Positions 47,721 through 58,073 of a DNA stretch of 64,000 nucleotides are shown piece by piece (the first letter of the stretch is position 1; every line of letters begins with the position of its first letter). Source of the DNA: Duganella sp. sic0402. Its GTDB lineage: Bacteria; Pseudomonadota; Gammaproteobacteria; Burkholderiales; Burkholderiaceae_D. A program made the position numbers and the translations under genes. The stretch lies in contig NZ_JAHUWK010000003.1 of NCBI RefSeq assembly GCF_019219065.1, forward strand, positions 62,001 to 126,000. The letters run 5' to 3'. The notes below the pieces were generated by a model, which did not search any database, was not told the origin of the DNA, and worked only from the letters and a program-made list of their open reading frames with translations.

Positions 47721-47740
47721 TGACGTTTACGTAAACGTCA
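47721..47740. promoter_or_regulatory. Perfect 20-bp palindrome, likely operator of the SDR gene
   Basis: TGACGTTTACGTAAACGTCA, perfectly self-complementary, 20 bp before the SDR start codon. A TACAAT -10-like box (minus strand, 47745-47750) lies immediately upstream, so a bound repressor would cover the transcription start. The core resembles operators I associate with LiuR-type (MerR) regulators of branched-chain amino acid breakdown. Confidence 0.65.
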
Positions 47741-47761
47741 GCATTGTAGCGCAGAATCCCG

Positions 47762-47911
47762 CTACTTTGCCTTCGGCGGCTGCTGCGGCTTGCGGGGCTC
47801 GTCAACGATCAGCACATGCTTATCGACAGCACCGGACTTTTGCTGCTTGACCACCTGGACCGCAACCGGACGATGATCGTGAACTGAGCGTGGCGCTTTC
47901 GGTGCGAGCAT
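47762..47911 (-). CDS. Small hypothetical protein, 49 residues
   Basis: A short basic, proline-ended protein (LAPKAPRSVHDHRP ... DEPRKPQQPPKAK). The frame is supported mainly by a strong ribosome binding site, AGGGGGA, about six bases before the ATG at 47911. No domain or membrane segment is visible and I do not recognise it. It lies between the GntR regulator and the SDR gene, all in the same direction. Confidence 0.5.
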   Translation of the reverse strand: MLAPKAPRSVHDHRPVAVQVVKQQKSGAVDKHVLIVDEPRKPQQPPKAK

Positions 47912-47933
47912 GTTTTCCCCCTGAGATAGATAG

Positions 47934-48572
47934 TTATTGGGAAGGCACATGGAGGCGCTGTGCATTTTTTACAAGCCGCATGGCGCTGGCCAGGTGCTCG
48001 ATGGTCATGGTGCGCGCACGCTCGGCGTCGCCGGCGATACAGGCTTGCAGTATCCCGGCGTGCTCATGCTGGAAGGCGGGAGTATCGGCCAGCAGCGTGG
48101 CTTGCAGACGTTCGTAGCGTTCGACCTGGGCGCGTAGTTCGCTGATGGTTTTAAGCTGGCGGCTGTTGCCACACGGCGCATACAGCAAGGCATGGAATTC
48201 GCGATTGAGCTCGCCCTGCTTTTCGCGCGTGGCGGCTTCCCCCAGCAGGCGGTGGACCAGTTCGGCGCGGGCCAGTGTCTCGCCATCCATGTGCTGTACG
48301 GCGCGATGGATGGCATCGCCTTCCAGCAGCATGCGCAGCGCATAAATTTCATCAATGTCGGCGTCAGACAGCGTGCGCACCACGGCGCCGCGATTCTTGA
48401 ACTGCTCGACCAGCCCTTCCGCCGCCAGTTTCTGTATGGCCTCGCGCAGCGGAATCCGGCTGACCGCGTAGCGGTCGGCCAAGTCACGCTCAACCAGGCG
48501 GGCGCCATCCGGCAATTCGCCGCTGGCAATCAAGCCGCGCAACGAAGCGGCGATGCTTTCTGATGTACTCAT
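47934..48572 (-). CDS. GntR family regulator (FadR/FCD subfamily)
   Basis: A 212-residue regulator. An N-terminal winged helix (LVERDLADRYAVSRIPLREAIQKLAAEGL) is followed by an all-helical FCD ligand-binding domain starting near IYALRMLLEGDAI. This subfamily senses small carboxylic acids and metals. ATG at 48572 (STSESIAASLRGL) was used rather than an upstream frame covering the operator. It is transcribed away from the OsmC gene across a 58-bp gap containing a palindrome. Confidence 0.88.
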   Translation of the reverse strand: MSTSESIAASLRGLIASGELPDGARLVERDLADRYAVSRIPLREAIQKLAAEGLVEQFKNRGAVVRTLSDADIDEIYALRMLLEGDAIHRAVQHMDGETLARAELVHRLLGEAATREKQGELNREFHALLYAPCGNSRQLKTISELRAQVERYERLQATLLADTPAFQHEHAGILQACIAGDAERARTMTIEHLASAMRLVKNAQRLHVPSQ

Positions 48573-48580
48573 GCAGCAAA

Positions 48581-48598
48581 TGGTATACCAGAATACCA
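48581..48598. promoter_or_regulatory. GntR-type operator between gntR and osmC genes
   Basis: TGGTATACCA (48581-48590) is a perfect 10-bp palindrome and shares its half site with a second pairing, TGGTAT to ATACCA at 48593-48598. The T-x-G-T...A-C-x-A pattern is what FCD-type GntR proteins bind. Its place in the 58-bp divergent gap suggests control of both genes. Confidence 0.65.
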
Positions 48599-48630
48599 AA
48601 TAGGGATACACTTTGCGGCAAGGAGGATGT

Positions 48631-49071
48631 ATGAAGCACCATTACCAGCTCAATGTGCAGTGGACCGGCAACCGGGGCAGCGGCACCTCGGGTTATCGCG
48701 AATATGAGCGCGATCACGTCATCAGCGCGCCAGGCAAGCCGGCGATACCAGGCTCATCTGACCCGGCCTTCCGTGGTGACGCCGCGCGCTGGAATCCGGA
48801 GGAATTACTGTTAGCATCCGCCTCGGCCTGCCACAAGCTGTGGTATCTGCACCTGTGCGCCGATGCCGGCATTGCCGTCACCGCCTACGAGGATGCTGCG
48901 GAAGGCACGATGCTGGATGAGCGTTTCGAGCGTATCGTGCTGCGCCCACGCGTCACCATCGTGACCGGCGACCGCGAACTGGCGCTGCAACTGCATCACA
49001 CGGCGCACGAGAAGTGCTACATCGCCAATTCGGTCAACTTCCCGATCCTGTGCGAGCCCCTTATCGCGTAA
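48631..49071 (+). CDS. OsmC family protein
   Basis: A 146-residue OsmC/Ohr-fold protein, probably a thiol peroxidase for organic hydroperoxides. The first cysteine lies in LLLASASACHKLWYLHLC and the second in HEKCYIANSVNFPI, the expected two-cysteine arrangement. AGGAGG stands five bases before the ATG at 48631. It diverges from the GntR gene and may be controlled by it. Confidence 0.87.
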   Translation: MKHHYQLNVQWTGNRGSGTSGYREYERDHVISAPGKPAIPGSSDPAFRGDAARWNPEELLLASASACHKLWYLHLCADAGIAVTAYEDAAEGTMLDERFERIVLRPRVTIVTGDRELALQLHHTAHEKCYIANSVNFPILCEPLIA

Positions 49072-49104
49072 GCACTTTATTTTTTGCCAATGAAGGTTTA
49101 TAAT

Positions 49105-49123
49105 CGAAATGATTTTCATTCTC
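49105..49123 (+). promoter_or_regulatory. Fur box upstream of TonB-dependent receptor
   Basis: CGAAATGATTTTCATTCTC matches 13 of 19 positions of the Fur consensus and sits about 80 bp before the receptor start, where a promoter would be expected. Iron-responsive repression is likely. Confidence 0.65.
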
Positions 49124-49201
49124 ATTGCGGCAAGCGACCGCATTTTATGAACCACCTAGCACCCGGCAGGCAGCCAGGCAACACCACTCTGGAAAAGCCC
49201 T

Positions 49202-51202
49202 ATGTCTACCTGTCGTCCTGTTGTCGCCACATTGCTGGCACTGTCTGTTCACCAAGCCTGGGCCAGCGATGCGCCCAATGACGCCGCCCTGCCCACCGTG
49301 GTGGTCACCGCCTCCGGCGCCGCCATCGATATCAAGGATGCACCCGCCAGCGTCAGCGTCATCACCCGCGAAGAAATCGAGCGCCAGCCCGTCTACGATT
49401 TGAACACGCTGCTGCGCCGCATTCCCGGCGTGACCGGCGGCACCAGCCCGGTCGGCGAAGAATCCAAAATCAAGCTGCGCGGCCTGCCCGACAAATACAC
49501 ACTGATCCTGGTCGACGGCAAGCGCGTCGGCAGCTCGGCCGACACCGCCTACCGCCCCGACCTGGGCCGCCAGGACCTGAACTGGATCTCGCCCGAGATG
49601 ATCGAACGCATCGAGGTGGTGCGCGGCCCTATGTCCTCGCTGTACGGCTCCGACGCCATGGGCGGCGTGATCAACATCATCACCCGCAGGGTGCCAGGCA
49701 AATGGAATGGCTCGGCCACCGCCAATACCACCCGTCCACAGGACAGCGGCCGTGGCGACGCGCACCAGCTCGGCTTCAATATCGCCGGCCCGCTCAGCGA
49801 CACGGTCGGCATGCGCTTCGGCCTGAGCCAGACCAAACAGAATCCCGATGAACAGGTGCGCGGTAACGCCGGCGGCATCGGCGGCGAACGCAACCAGACC
49901 GCCACCGGTCAGCTCAGCTGGAAACTCGGCAACCGCCAGAGCCTGACGCTAGACGCCAGCTACGGCCGCCAGGAAGCCAGCGATTCGTCCACGCTGGACC
50001 CGGACGGCGATCCGCTGTTCTACGCCTGGGGCGCCAGCAAGCTGATACGCAAAAGCGCCAGCCTCGGCTACGAAGGCCGCTTCGAGATCGGCACCGCCAA
50101 GCTCAATCTGTATCACAATGATTTCGACAACCGCGTGGCCAACACGGTGGCGCGCTCCAAGGACACCACGCTGGACGCCACGCTGGAAAAGCGTCTGGGC
50201 TGGGGTGTCGAGCAGCTGCTGGTTGTGGGCGCGCAATGGAAGGACCAGGAGCTGACCAATACCGACACCATCGGCACCGTGCCCACCGACTACCTGGGCA
50301 ACAAGGTCGAAGGCTCGACATTGTCCGGCACCACCTCGGCACTGTTCGCCGAAGACCAGTTGTTCCTGACGGACAATCTCAGCGCCACGGCAGGCTTGCG
50401 TCTCGACCACCACAGCAAGTTTGGCAACCACTACAGTCCTCGGTTGTACCTGGTGTATCACCCATTACCGGCCTGGACGATCAAAGGCGGCGTGTCACAA
50501 GGCTTCCGCGCGCCGAGCCTGAAAGAGAACTCGCCGGCCTCGGCCACCAACTCGGGCGGCCGGGGCTGCACCAGCCTGGCGCCGCTGGGCTATGTGCGCG
50601 GCGGCTGCTACATGGCCGGCAACCCGGACCTGAAACCGGAAACCAGCACCGCCGCCGAACTGGGGCTGGCCTATGCGCATCAGGGCTGGGATCTCGGCCT
50701 CACGTATTTCCATAACGACTTCAAGAACAAGATCGACTACGCGCCGCTGGGCTTCTTCCAGAAATTATGGTGGACCCGCCTGACCAATATCCAGAAGGCC
50801 CGCACCAGCGGCCTTGAAGCAAGCGCTACTGTGCCACTCACGCAGAACCTGAATTGGCGCAACAATTTCACCTATATGCGCGAGGCCAGGAACCTGACCA
50901 CCGGCGCCAACCTGCTGTCCGCGCCGCGCCTGTCATGGTACTCGGCGCTGGGCTGGCAGGTGAGCGATCAGCTATTCGCTGAGGTGTCGGCACAGTACAC
51001 CGGCAAGGAACTGGACGCCGGCCCGCTGTCCAACCGCGCCTACACCATCGTCGATGCGGTGCTGTCGTACAAGGTAACGCCGAGCTGGACTGTACGGGGT
51101 GGCGTGGAAAACCTGTTCAAGAAGGGACCTAGCGCCGATGGCCTGGTCGATTATTATGTGCCCGGCCGGCGCATGTTCGCCGGCCTGACCGCACGCTTCT
51201 AA
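49202..51202 (+). CDS. TonB-dependent siderophore receptor (FepA/CirA-like)
   Basis: A 666-residue outer-membrane receptor. A signal peptide ends at AWASD. The TonB box region is LPTVVVTASG. The plug domain includes DAPASVSVITREEIERQPV, the VDGKRVGSS segment and RIEVVRGPMSSLYGSDAMGGVINIIT. The C-terminal 22-strand barrel contains GFRAPSLKE and NPDLKPETS and ends in a phenylalanine (FAGLTARF). The FepA/CirA-like plug plus the upstream Fur-like box point to ferric siderophore uptake. The inner-membrane exbB/exbD pair is 6 kb away. Confidence 0.92.
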   Translation: MSTCRPVVATLLALSVHQAWASDAPNDAALPTVVVTASGAAIDIKDAPASVSVITREEIERQPVYDLNTLLRRIPGVTGGTSPVGEESKIKLRGLPDKYTLILVDGKRVGSSADTAYRPDLGRQDLNWISPEMIERIEVVRGPMSSLYGSDAMGGVINIITRRVPGKWNGSATANTTRPQDSGRGDAHQLGFNIAGPLSDTVGMRFGLSQTKQNPDEQVRGNAGGIGGERNQTATGQLSWKLGNRQSLTLDASYGRQEASDSSTLDPDGDPLFYAWGASKLIRKSASLGYEGRFEIGTAKLNLYHNDFDNRVANTVARSKDTTLDATLEKRLGWGVEQLLVVGAQWKDQELTNTDTIGTVPTDYLGNKVEGSTLSGTTSALFAEDQLFLTDNLSATAGLRLDHHSKFGNHYSPRLYLVYHPLPAWTIKGGVSQGFRAPSLKENSPASATNSGGRGCTSLAPLGYVRGGCYMAGNPDLKPETSTAAELGLAYAHQGWDLGLTYFHNDFKNKIDYAPLGFFQKLWWTRLTNIQKARTSGLEASATVPLTQNLNWRNNFTYMREARNLTTGANLLSAPRLSWYSALGWQVSDQLFAEVSAQYTGKELDAGPLSNRAYTIVDAVLSYKVTPSWTVRGGVENLFKKGPSADGLVDYYVPGRRMFAGLTARF

Positions 51203-51212
51203 GCGGGTTGGC

Positions 51213-51704
51213 CTAGCACTGGATGGTGGCGCCCGAGCGGTTGCAAACCTTGCCGTTCGGGCCGACCACGCCGCCGCCCATATTGTTGTAGCGCACGCCG
51301 TTGGCGCCGTAGCAGCCGGCCACGTCGCAACTGGTGACCGGTACCGGTGCGTGCGGCGGGTTGGTCAGACTCTGCAATGAAGGCGATGGCTGCATGCCCG
51401 GCATCGCCGCCTGCGGTGCACGCTTTACCTGCGGCATCGGCTGCATGATCTGCGGCACCGGCCGGCGCGGCATCGGCACCTGCGCGGGCGCTTTGCGGCA
51501 CGGCTCGACAGCCAGGCCTGTACCTTCGGCATTCATCGTGCAGAATGGCAATTTGAGGTAGGCGGCCTCTGTGGCCGCAGAAGCCTCAGTGGCCTTGGCC
51601 TGCTCAGCGGCCAGCGCATCCGGCGCCTGCGCCCACGCCGCTTCGCAGACCAGCATGCCAATCAGAAATGCGGCAGTCAGCGCGGCTGGTTTGATGATGT
51701 TCAT
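51213..51704 (-). CDS. Secreted protein of unknown function
   Basis: A 163-residue exported protein: signal peptide (NIIKPAALTAAFLIGMLVCE, cleaved near AWAQ), an Ala/Glu-rich helical stretch, then a Pro/Met-rich middle (PMPRRPVPQIMQPMPQV). It ends in a cysteine-containing segment with glycine-rich VTSCDVAGCYGANGVRYNNM and a final CNRSGATIQC. Four C-terminal cysteines could form two disulfides. GGAGG precedes the ATG at 51704. I do not recognise the family. It converges on the TonB receptor gene. Confidence 0.6.
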   Translation of the reverse strand: MNIIKPAALTAAFLIGMLVCEAAWAQAPDALAAEQAKATEASAATEAAYLKLPFCTMNAEGTGLAVEPCRKAPAQVPMPRRPVPQIMQPMPQVKRAPQAAMPGMQPSPSLQSLTNPPHAPVPVTSCDVAGCYGANGVRYNNMGGGVVGPNGKVCNRSGATIQC

Positions 51705-51769
51705 GGTCTTGCCTCCTTTCTCCATTATTAGCAGGTGCACGATAGGAGGGAAGCCACGGATACATTTAG

Positions 51770-53890
51770 TTACTGCTGCTGTAGCGGCGGCGGTGGCGGC
51801 GCGTCAGCAGGTGCGACGATGGCAGGCGGATGCACAGGCGGCGCCGACACCGCCAGCCAGCCCGACGCCGGCAGCAGCGGCACCAGCAGCAGCGCCACGA
51901 TGTTGATGATCTTGATCAGCGGATTCACCGCCGGCCCGGCCGTATCCTTGTAAGGGTCGCCGACCGTATCGCCGGTCACGGCCGCTTTGTGCGCTTCCGA
52001 ACCTTTGCCGCCGTGATGGCCGTCTTCGATGTATTTCTTGGCGTTGTCCCAGGCGCCGCCGCCGGTGGTCATCGAGATCGCCACGAACAGCCCGGTGATG
52101 ATGGTGCCCATCAGCATGCCGCCCAGCGCGGCCGGTCCCAGCAGCATGCCGACCACTATCGGCACCACCACCGGCAGCAGCGACGGCACGATCATTTCCT
52201 TGATCGCCGACGCGGTCAGCATATCCACCGCCTTGTCGTATTCCGGCTTGCCGGTGCCTTCCATGATGCCCTTGATATCGCGGAACTGGCGGCGTACCTC
52301 CACCACCACCGCACCAGCCGCGCGCCCCACTGCTTCCATCGCCATGGCGCCGAACAGATAGGGAATCAGGCCGCCGATGATCAGGCCGACGATCACCATC
52401 GGATTCGACAAATCGAAGGTAATCGCGCGGCCTGCCGACTCCAGCGCGTGCGTGTAGTCGGCAAACAGCACCAGCGCCGCCAGCCCGGCCGAGCCGATCG
52501 CATAGCCCTTGGTGACTGCCTTGGTGGTATTGCCCACCGCATCCAGCGGATCGGTAATCGCGCGCACCGAATCCGGCATGCCGGACATTTCGGCGATGCC
52601 GCCGGCGTTGTCGGTAATCGGGCCGTAGGCGTCCAGCGCCACCACAATGCCGGCCATCGACAGCATCGAGGTGGCGGCAATCGCTACGCCGTACAGCTGC
52701 CCCAGCTGGTAGGACACCAGGATTGCCGCGCACACCGCCAGCACCGGCCAGGCGGTGGCCTTCATTGAGACGCCCAGGCCGGCAATGATGTTGGTGCCGT
52801 GACCGGTGGTCGACGCCTCGGCAATATGCTTAACCGGAGGGAAGTCGGTGCCGGTGTAGTATTCGGTGATGTAGACCATCAGCCCGGTCAGCACGATGCC
52901 GACCACGGTGCAGCCTATCATGCGCATGCGCATCGTCTCATCCGGCCACAGCTGCCAGGTCACCGCCACGAAGCCGATCAGCGACAGCCCGGCCGCCCAC
53001 CACAGCCCGGTGTACAGCGCCGACATGATTTTCTTGCCCGGCTTGGCCTTGACCATCGAGCAGCCGATGATGGATGCGATGATCGACACCGCGCCCAGCA
53101 GCAAGGGATACACCACCGCCGTGGTGCCGGCGGCGCCCATCAGCAACGCACCCAGCAGCATGGTGGCGATCAGCGTCACCACGTAAGTTTCAAACAGGTC
53201 GGCGGCCATGCCGGCGCAATCGCCGACGTTATCGCCAACGTTGTCAGCAATCACCGCAGGGTTACGCGGATCATCTTCCGGAATGCCGGCTTCCACCTTG
53301 CCAACCAGGTCGGCGCCCACGTCGGCGCCCTTGGTGAAGATGCCGCCGCCCAAGCGCGCGAAGATCGAAATCAGCGAGGCGCCAAAGGCCAGCCCGATCA
53401 GCGGCTCAATCACCTTGTGCAGATCGACGCCGGGGCCGACGCCGGCCACCAGGAACATATAGAACAGCACCACGCCCAGCAGGCCCAGCCCGACCACCAG
53501 CATGCCGGTGATGGCGCCACCCTTGAAAGCCACGTCCAGCGCTTCGTTCATGCCTTTGGAGGCAGCCTGCGCGGTGCGCACATTGGCGCGCACCGAGACA
53601 TTCATGCCGATGAAGCCGCACGCGCCCGACAGCACCGCGCCGATCAGGAAGCCGATGGCGGTGCTCACATCGAGCAGCACAGCAATGAGGATTAATAGCA
53701 CCACCCCGACGATGCCGATGGTGCGGTATTGGCGCGCCAGGTAGGCGGCGGCGCCCTGTTGTATCGCCAGCGCGATTTCCTGCATGCGCGGATTGCCCGC
53801 GTCCTGTCGCAAAATCCAGCTACGCGACCATAGTCCATAAACCACGGCGATGACGCCGCACGCAACTGCCAACCATAAGCTGCCTGCCAT
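51770..53890 (-). CDS. hppA: Membrane proton-pumping pyrophosphatase, K+-independent type
   Basis: A 706-residue integral membrane enzyme that couples pyrophosphate hydrolysis to proton export. The substrate-binding region contains [32 protein letters not shown] and, later, [13 protein letters not shown]. The diagnostic segment [20 protein letters not shown] carries Lys and Thr at the positions that mark K+-independent proton pumps; K+-dependent ones have Ala and Gly/Ala. The last 25 residues are a proline-rich tail (PPPPPLQQQ) beyond the usual end. Confidence 0.93.
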   Translation of the reverse strand: MAGSLWLAVACGVIAVVYGLWSRSWILRQDAGNPRMQEIALAIQQGAAAYLARQYRTIGIVGVVLLILIAVLLDVSTAIGFLIGAVLSGACGFIGMNVSVRANVRTAQAASKGMNEALDVAFKGGAITGMLVVGLGLLGVVLFYMFLVAGVGPGVDLHKVIEPLIGLAFGASLISIFARLGGGIFTKGADVGADLVGKVEAGIPEDDPRNPAVIADNVGDNVGDCAGMAADLFETYVVTLIATMLLGALLMGAAGTTAVVYPLLLGAVSIIASIIGCSMVKAKPGKKIMSALYTGLWWAAGLSLIGFVAVTWQLWPDETMRMRMIGCTVVGIVLTGLMVYITEYYTGTDFPPVKHIAEASTTGHGTNIIAGLGVSMKATAWPVLAVCAAILVSYQLGQLYGVAIAATSMLSMAGIVVALDAYGPITDNAGGIAEMSGMPDSVRAITDPLDAVGNTTKAVTKGYAIGSAGLAALVLFADYTHALESAGRAITFDLSNPMVIVGLIIGGLIPYLFGAMAMEAVGRAAGAVVVEVRRQFRDIKGIMEGTGKPEYDKAVDMLTASAIKEMIVPSLLPVVVPIVVGMLLGPAALGGMLMGTIITGLFVAISMTTGGGAWDNAKKYIEDGHHGGKGSEAHKAAVTGDTVGDPYKDTAGPAVNPLIKIINIVALLLVPLLPASGWLAVSAPPVHPPAIVAPADAPPPPPLQQQ

Positions 53891-53979
53891 GAGTGTCCCC
53901 TTTATTTTTGTTGATCAAGCTTACAAACCACACTGCACGTGCGAACTGCAAAACTTCAAAAATCGGGATGGCGCTGGCG

Positions 53980-54005
53980 AAAAAAAAGCGGACCATCGGT
54001 CCGCT
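53980..54005 (-). terminator. Rho-independent terminator after adk
   Basis: On the minus strand an 8-bp stem AGCGGACC/GGTCCGCT with a three-base loop is followed by a run of eight T. It lies 12 bp after the adk stop codon. Confidence 0.85.
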
Positions 54006-54017
54006 CTACTTTACCGC

Positions 54018-54683
<666 letters not shown>

Positions 54684-54851
54684 CTAAAAATCAGATATGG
54701 GTATGGGTTAGTAAGTAGCGGATCGTACGAAACTTACCACAAAACATAGTTTGAACGCCAATTTCAACGTGATAGAGCGTATGAATATCGCACAGTTACA
54801 CTTGTTATATCAGTGCGAACTGACGGCTTCCTGACTTGAAATTGAGCTAAA

Positions 54852-55598
54852 TCAATAGAACTGGCGGACCCGTTCAAGGTCTTCCGGCGTATCCACGCCG
54901 GCGGCCGGGGCCGAGCCGGTGACGTGCACGGCAATCGGATAACCGTGCCACAGCACGCGCAACTGCTCCAGCGCCTCGATCGATTCCAGCGGCGACACTT
55001 GCAGCGCCGGATAGGCTTGCAGGAAGTCGTTGCGGTAGGCGTACAGTCCGATGTGACGCAACGGCACATAGCCGGCCGGCAGGCTGTCTTTGGATTGCGC
55101 GAAGGCGTCGCGGTGCCACGGGATGGTGGCACGCGAGAAGTACAGCGCGCGGCCGGCCTTGTCCAGCACTACCTTGACCACGTTCGGGTTGAAGGCGTCA
55201 GCAACAGCGTGCAGCGGATGGGCGCAGGTGGCCATCGGCACGTCGGCACCGATACGGGCGGCCGCCGCTTGCAGCAGCGTCGCGTCGATCAGCGGCTCGT
55301 CGCCTTGCAGGTTGACGATGACGGCATCGGTGGCCAGGTTCAGCGTGCGTGCCACTTCGGCGATGCGGTCGGTGCCGGACGGATGGTCGGCACGGGTCAT
55401 GCACACTTCCACGCCGTGCTGCTGGCAGGCGGCGCGGATATCCTCATGGTCGGTGGCGACGATGACGCGCGAGGCGCCCGACTGCTGCGCGCGTTCGGCG
55501 ACGCGCACCACCATCGGCTTGCCACCGAGATCGGCCAGCGGCTTGTTCGGCAGCCGGGTCGACGCCAGGCGCGCCGGAATGATGACGATGAAGGACAC
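54852..55598 (-). CDS. kdsB: 3-deoxy-manno-octulosonate cytidylyltransferase
   Basis: A 248-residue enzyme that activates Kdo as CMP-Kdo for lipopolysaccharide core synthesis. It shows [16 protein letters not shown] at the N-terminus, [19 protein letters not shown] for metal binding and [13 protein letters not shown]. It starts 2 bp after the Trm112 gene stop and belongs to the exbB-exbD-lpxK-Trm112-kdsB run. Confidence 0.95.
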   Translation of the reverse strand: MSFIVIIPARLASTRLPNKPLADLGGKPMVVRVAERAQQSGASRVIVATDHEDIRAACQQHGVEVCMTRADHPSGTDRIAEVARTLNLATDAVIVNLQGDEPLIDATLLQAAAARIGADVPMATCAHPLHAVADAFNPNVVKVVLDKAGRALYFSRATIPWHRDAFAQSKDSLPAGYVPLRHIGLYAYRNDFLQAYPALQVSPLESIEALEQLRVLWHGYPIAVHVTGSAPAAGVDTPEDLERVRQFY

Positions 55599-55600
55599 GT

Positions 55601-55777
55601 TTATTCAGCCTTGTCCTGCAGGGTACGCGCTTCGTCGGCCCACATGATCGGAATGCCGTCGCGGATCGGATAAGCCAGGCGGTCGCCTTTGCAAATCATT
55701 TCCTGGGCTTTTTTATCGTACTCCAGAGGGCCTTTGCAGACCGGGCAAACCAGGATATCAAGCAATCGAGCGTCCAC
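55601..55777 (-). CDS. Trm112 family protein (YcaR-like)
   Basis: A 58-residue zinc-ribbon-like protein beginning [20 protein letters not shown] and ending in [12 protein letters not shown]. Trm112 relatives activate methyltransferases in other systems; bacterial YcaR-type members sit between lpxK and kdsB. A GTG start at 55777 is supported by GGAGA seven bases upstream; it overlaps the lpxK end by 20 bp. Confidence 0.87.
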   Translation of the reverse strand: MDARLLDILVCPVCKGPLEYDKKAQEMICKGDRLAYPIRDGIPIMWADEARTLQDKAE

Positions 55778-56816
55778 GACATTTCTCCACAATTTGGTCG
55801 GCCAGCGCGCGGTCGATGCGCGCTGTTACCGGGACGATCCATAGTCTCGGATCGCCACTGAGTTCTTCAATTTGCGCACATTTTACTGCATCCTTCTCGG
55901 TCATCAAGATTAGGTCGGCATCGAGGGCGGCAAATGGCCGGTCCAGGAAGTCGTGATGATCGGGCAGAGGCAGTTCGGTGAAGTGCAGGCCGGCGGCTTT
56001 CAACATGCCAAAGAAGCGCGCCGGGTTGCCGATGCCGGCGGCGGCAACAATCCGCAAGCCCGGCTGCGCGGCAAGATCCGCCAGGCTGCGCCGCTGGGTG
56101 CGGTCGCGCAGCTGTTCGGCCACATCGCCGGCCAGCGTCATCTGCAGTGGCGTTGCCTGGGCCGCTCCCACCGAGGCTGCCAGCGCGCCCGTCAGCTGCG
56201 GCGTGTTAATCACAGTGAAATCGCGGCGGCGGCTGACCGGCTCGCGCAGCGGCCCGGCCGGCAGCAGCCAGCCATTGCCGGCACCACGCCCATCAAATAG
56301 GATGATCTCCACATCCCGCTGCAACTGGTAATGCTGCAAGCCGTCGTCAGTCAGCAGAATATCCACCTCGGGATGCGCGGCCAGCAATGCCCGGCCGGTA
56401 GCGGCACGGTCGCGCCCCACCATCACCGGCGCACCGGTACGCTGCTTGATCAGCAACGGCTCATCGCCCACCTGCGCCGGCGTCGAGGCCAGCGTCACCT
56501 GGCGCGCGCCCTCCTCCTTGCTGCCGAAACCGCGCGAAATCACGCCCGGCCGCATGCCCGCCGCCTGCAGTGCCTGCACCAGCCAGATAGTCAGCGGCGT
56601 CTTGCCGGTACCGCCGATATAGATATTCCCCACCACCACCACCGGCACCGGCAACCGCGACGACTTCAGCACGCCGGCGCGGAACAAGGCCACGCGCAAG
56701 CGGCTCAGCAGACGGAAGATCAGCGACACCGGCCACAAGGCGCACGCCAGCGGGCCGCGCCGCAGCCAGTTACGCGTCAGTGTGGATTCCAGCGCAGACG
56801 TATTATTTTGTACCAC
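55758..56816 (-). CDS. lpxK: Tetraacyldisaccharide 4'-kinase
   Basis: Phosphorylates the lipid A disaccharide at the 4' position at the inner membrane. A hydrophobic N-terminal helix ([19 protein letters not shown]) precedes the P-loop region [39 protein letters not shown] and [14 protein letters not shown] follow. No ATG is available; GTG at 56816 (352 residues) gives the N-terminus expected from relatives and overlaps exbD by 14 bp. A TTG at 56831 is the alternative. Confidence 0.92.
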   Translation of the reverse strand: MVQNNTSALESTLTRNWLRRGPLACALWPVSLIFRLLSRLRVALFRAGVLKSSRLPVPVVVVGNIYIGGTGKTPLTIWLVQALQAAGMRPGVISRGFGSKEEGARQVTLASTPAQVGDEPLLIKQRTGAPVMVGRDRAATGRALLAAHPEVDILLTDDGLQHYQLQRDVEIILFDGRGAGNGWLLPAGPLREPVSRRRDFTVINTPQLTGALAASVGAAQATPLQMTLAGDVAEQLRDRTQRRSLADLAAQPGLRIVAAAGIGNPARFFGMLKAAGLHFTELPLPDHHDFLDRPFAALDADLILMTEKDAVKCAQIEELSGDPRLWIVPVTARIDRALADQIVEKCRGRSIA

Positions 56817-57237
56817 CGGTTTGCGCCGCAAAAGTCAGTTTTTCGTAGCCGGCGATGCGCGCGGCTTCCATCACATTGATCACCATCTGGTGCATGGCGA
56901 ACTGGTCGGCGTTGACGATCACCACCGGCGACTTGCCCGCCTCGCCGCCCTTGGCCGCAGCTTCGCGCATCGCTTGCGCAAAACCGGCCACATCACGGAA
57001 GGACACCGCCTCGCCGTTGATGGTGTAGTTGCCCTTGGCGTCCACCGTCACGCTCAGCTCGAACGGCTTTTCCTCGGCCTTCTGCGCATCGGCAGTCGGC
57101 AGTGTGATTTGCAATTCGGTGAACTTGCTGTAGGTGGTGCTGACCATCAGGAAAATCAGGATCACCAGCAGCACATCGATAAACGGGATCAGGTTGATCT
57201 CCGGATCTTCGCGGCGCTGGCCTTTGCGGAAATTCAT
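56803..57237 (-). CDS. exbD: Biopolymer transport protein ExbD/TolR family
   Basis: A 144-residue protein with one N-terminal helix (INLIPFIDVLLVILIFLMVS) that includes the functionally required Asp in the membrane, followed by a periplasmic ExbD domain. It works with ExbB to power TonB- or Tol-type energy transfer. It starts 9 bp after exbB in the same direction. Placement before lpxK is common in proteobacteria. Confidence 0.93.
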   Translation of the reverse strand: MNFRKGQRREDPEINLIPFIDVLLVILIFLMVSTTYSKFTELQITLPTADAQKAEEKPFELSVTVDAKGNYTINGEAVSFRDVAGFAQAMREAAAKGGEAGKSPVVIVNADQFAMHQMVINVMEAARIAGYEKLTFAAQTGGTK

Positions 57238-57246
57238 GACGCGTCC

Positions 57247-57852
57247 TTATTTGCGCTTGCTGTGGACGATGTCGACAAATTTCACCGCTTGCTGCTCCAT
57301 GTCGATGATGAAGCTGTCCACCAGCGCGCGGAAGTGGCGGTAGAACACCAGCGTCGGCATCGCGATCGCCAGGCCAAAACCGGTGTTGTACAGCGCCACC
57401 GAAATGCCGTGCGCCAGCTGCGCCGGATTGGAACCGGCAGCATTCTGCGAACCAAAAATCTCGATCATCCCGACCACCGTGCCGAACAAGCCCATCAGCG
57501 GCGCCAGCGTGGCGATGGTGCCCAGCGTGGTCAGGAAGCGTTCCAGCGTGTGCGCCACGCCGCTGCCCGCCTCTTCGATCGACTCCTTCATCACCTCGCG
57601 CGGCGCATCCACATTGCGCAGCGCGGCAGACAGCACGATGCCCAGCGGCGAACTTTTCTCCAGCTTATCGATGATGTCGGGCGTGATTTGCTTGTTGCGG
57701 TAGACCAGCACCACTTCGTCCAGCAGTTTTTTCGGGATCAGCTTGGCGCGGCGGAGATACATCAGGCGTTCGATAATCAGCGCGGCGGCAACGATGGAAG
57801 CAATCAACAACAGCCAGATAGGCCAGCCGGCGGCTTGGAAGATGGCGAGCAA
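57247..57852 (-). CDS. exbB: MotA/TolQ/ExbB proton channel family protein
   Basis: A 201-residue inner-membrane proton-channel protein with three helices: residues 10-30, LTTLGTIATLAPLMGLFGTVVGMI and GFGLAIAMPTLVFYRHF. It pairs with the adjacent ExbD. It is the first gene left of the AT-rich repeat array and is transcribed away from it. No TonB gene lies nearby. Confidence 0.92.
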   Translation of the reverse strand: MLAIFQAAGWPIWLLLIASIVAAALIIERLMYLRRAKLIPKKLLDEVVLVYRNKQITPDIIDKLEKSSPLGIVLSAALRNVDAPREVMKESIEEAGSGVAHTLERFLTTLGTIATLAPLMGLFGTVVGMIEIFGSQNAAGSNPAQLAHGISVALYNTGFGLAIAMPTLVFYRHFRALVDSFIIDMEQQAVKFVDIVHSKRK

Positions 57853-57945
57853 AACGAACTCCTGTAGATAATCTGGAACTTAATGGCGCAATGTATCTTG
57901 TTGGGGCGATGTCGGCAAGTGTCTGGTGGAGTTCTCAACATTTTC

Positions 57946-58032
57946 TGTGGACAATAATGTGAGCAAGCATCTTTTTCTTGATCTAAGTGCTTGATCTATA
58001 AGCGAATAGTTAACCAGCTTAAAAATCGCGCA
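57946..58032 (+). repeat. Repeat unit A
   Basis: TGTGGACAA, then TGTGAGCAA at 57958, TTGATCTATAAG at 57991, ending AAAAATCGCGCA. Confidence 0.75.
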
Positions 58033-58073
58033 ACGCTGCTGGGAACGTGGAATGTGAACTTCCCCACACTTAC

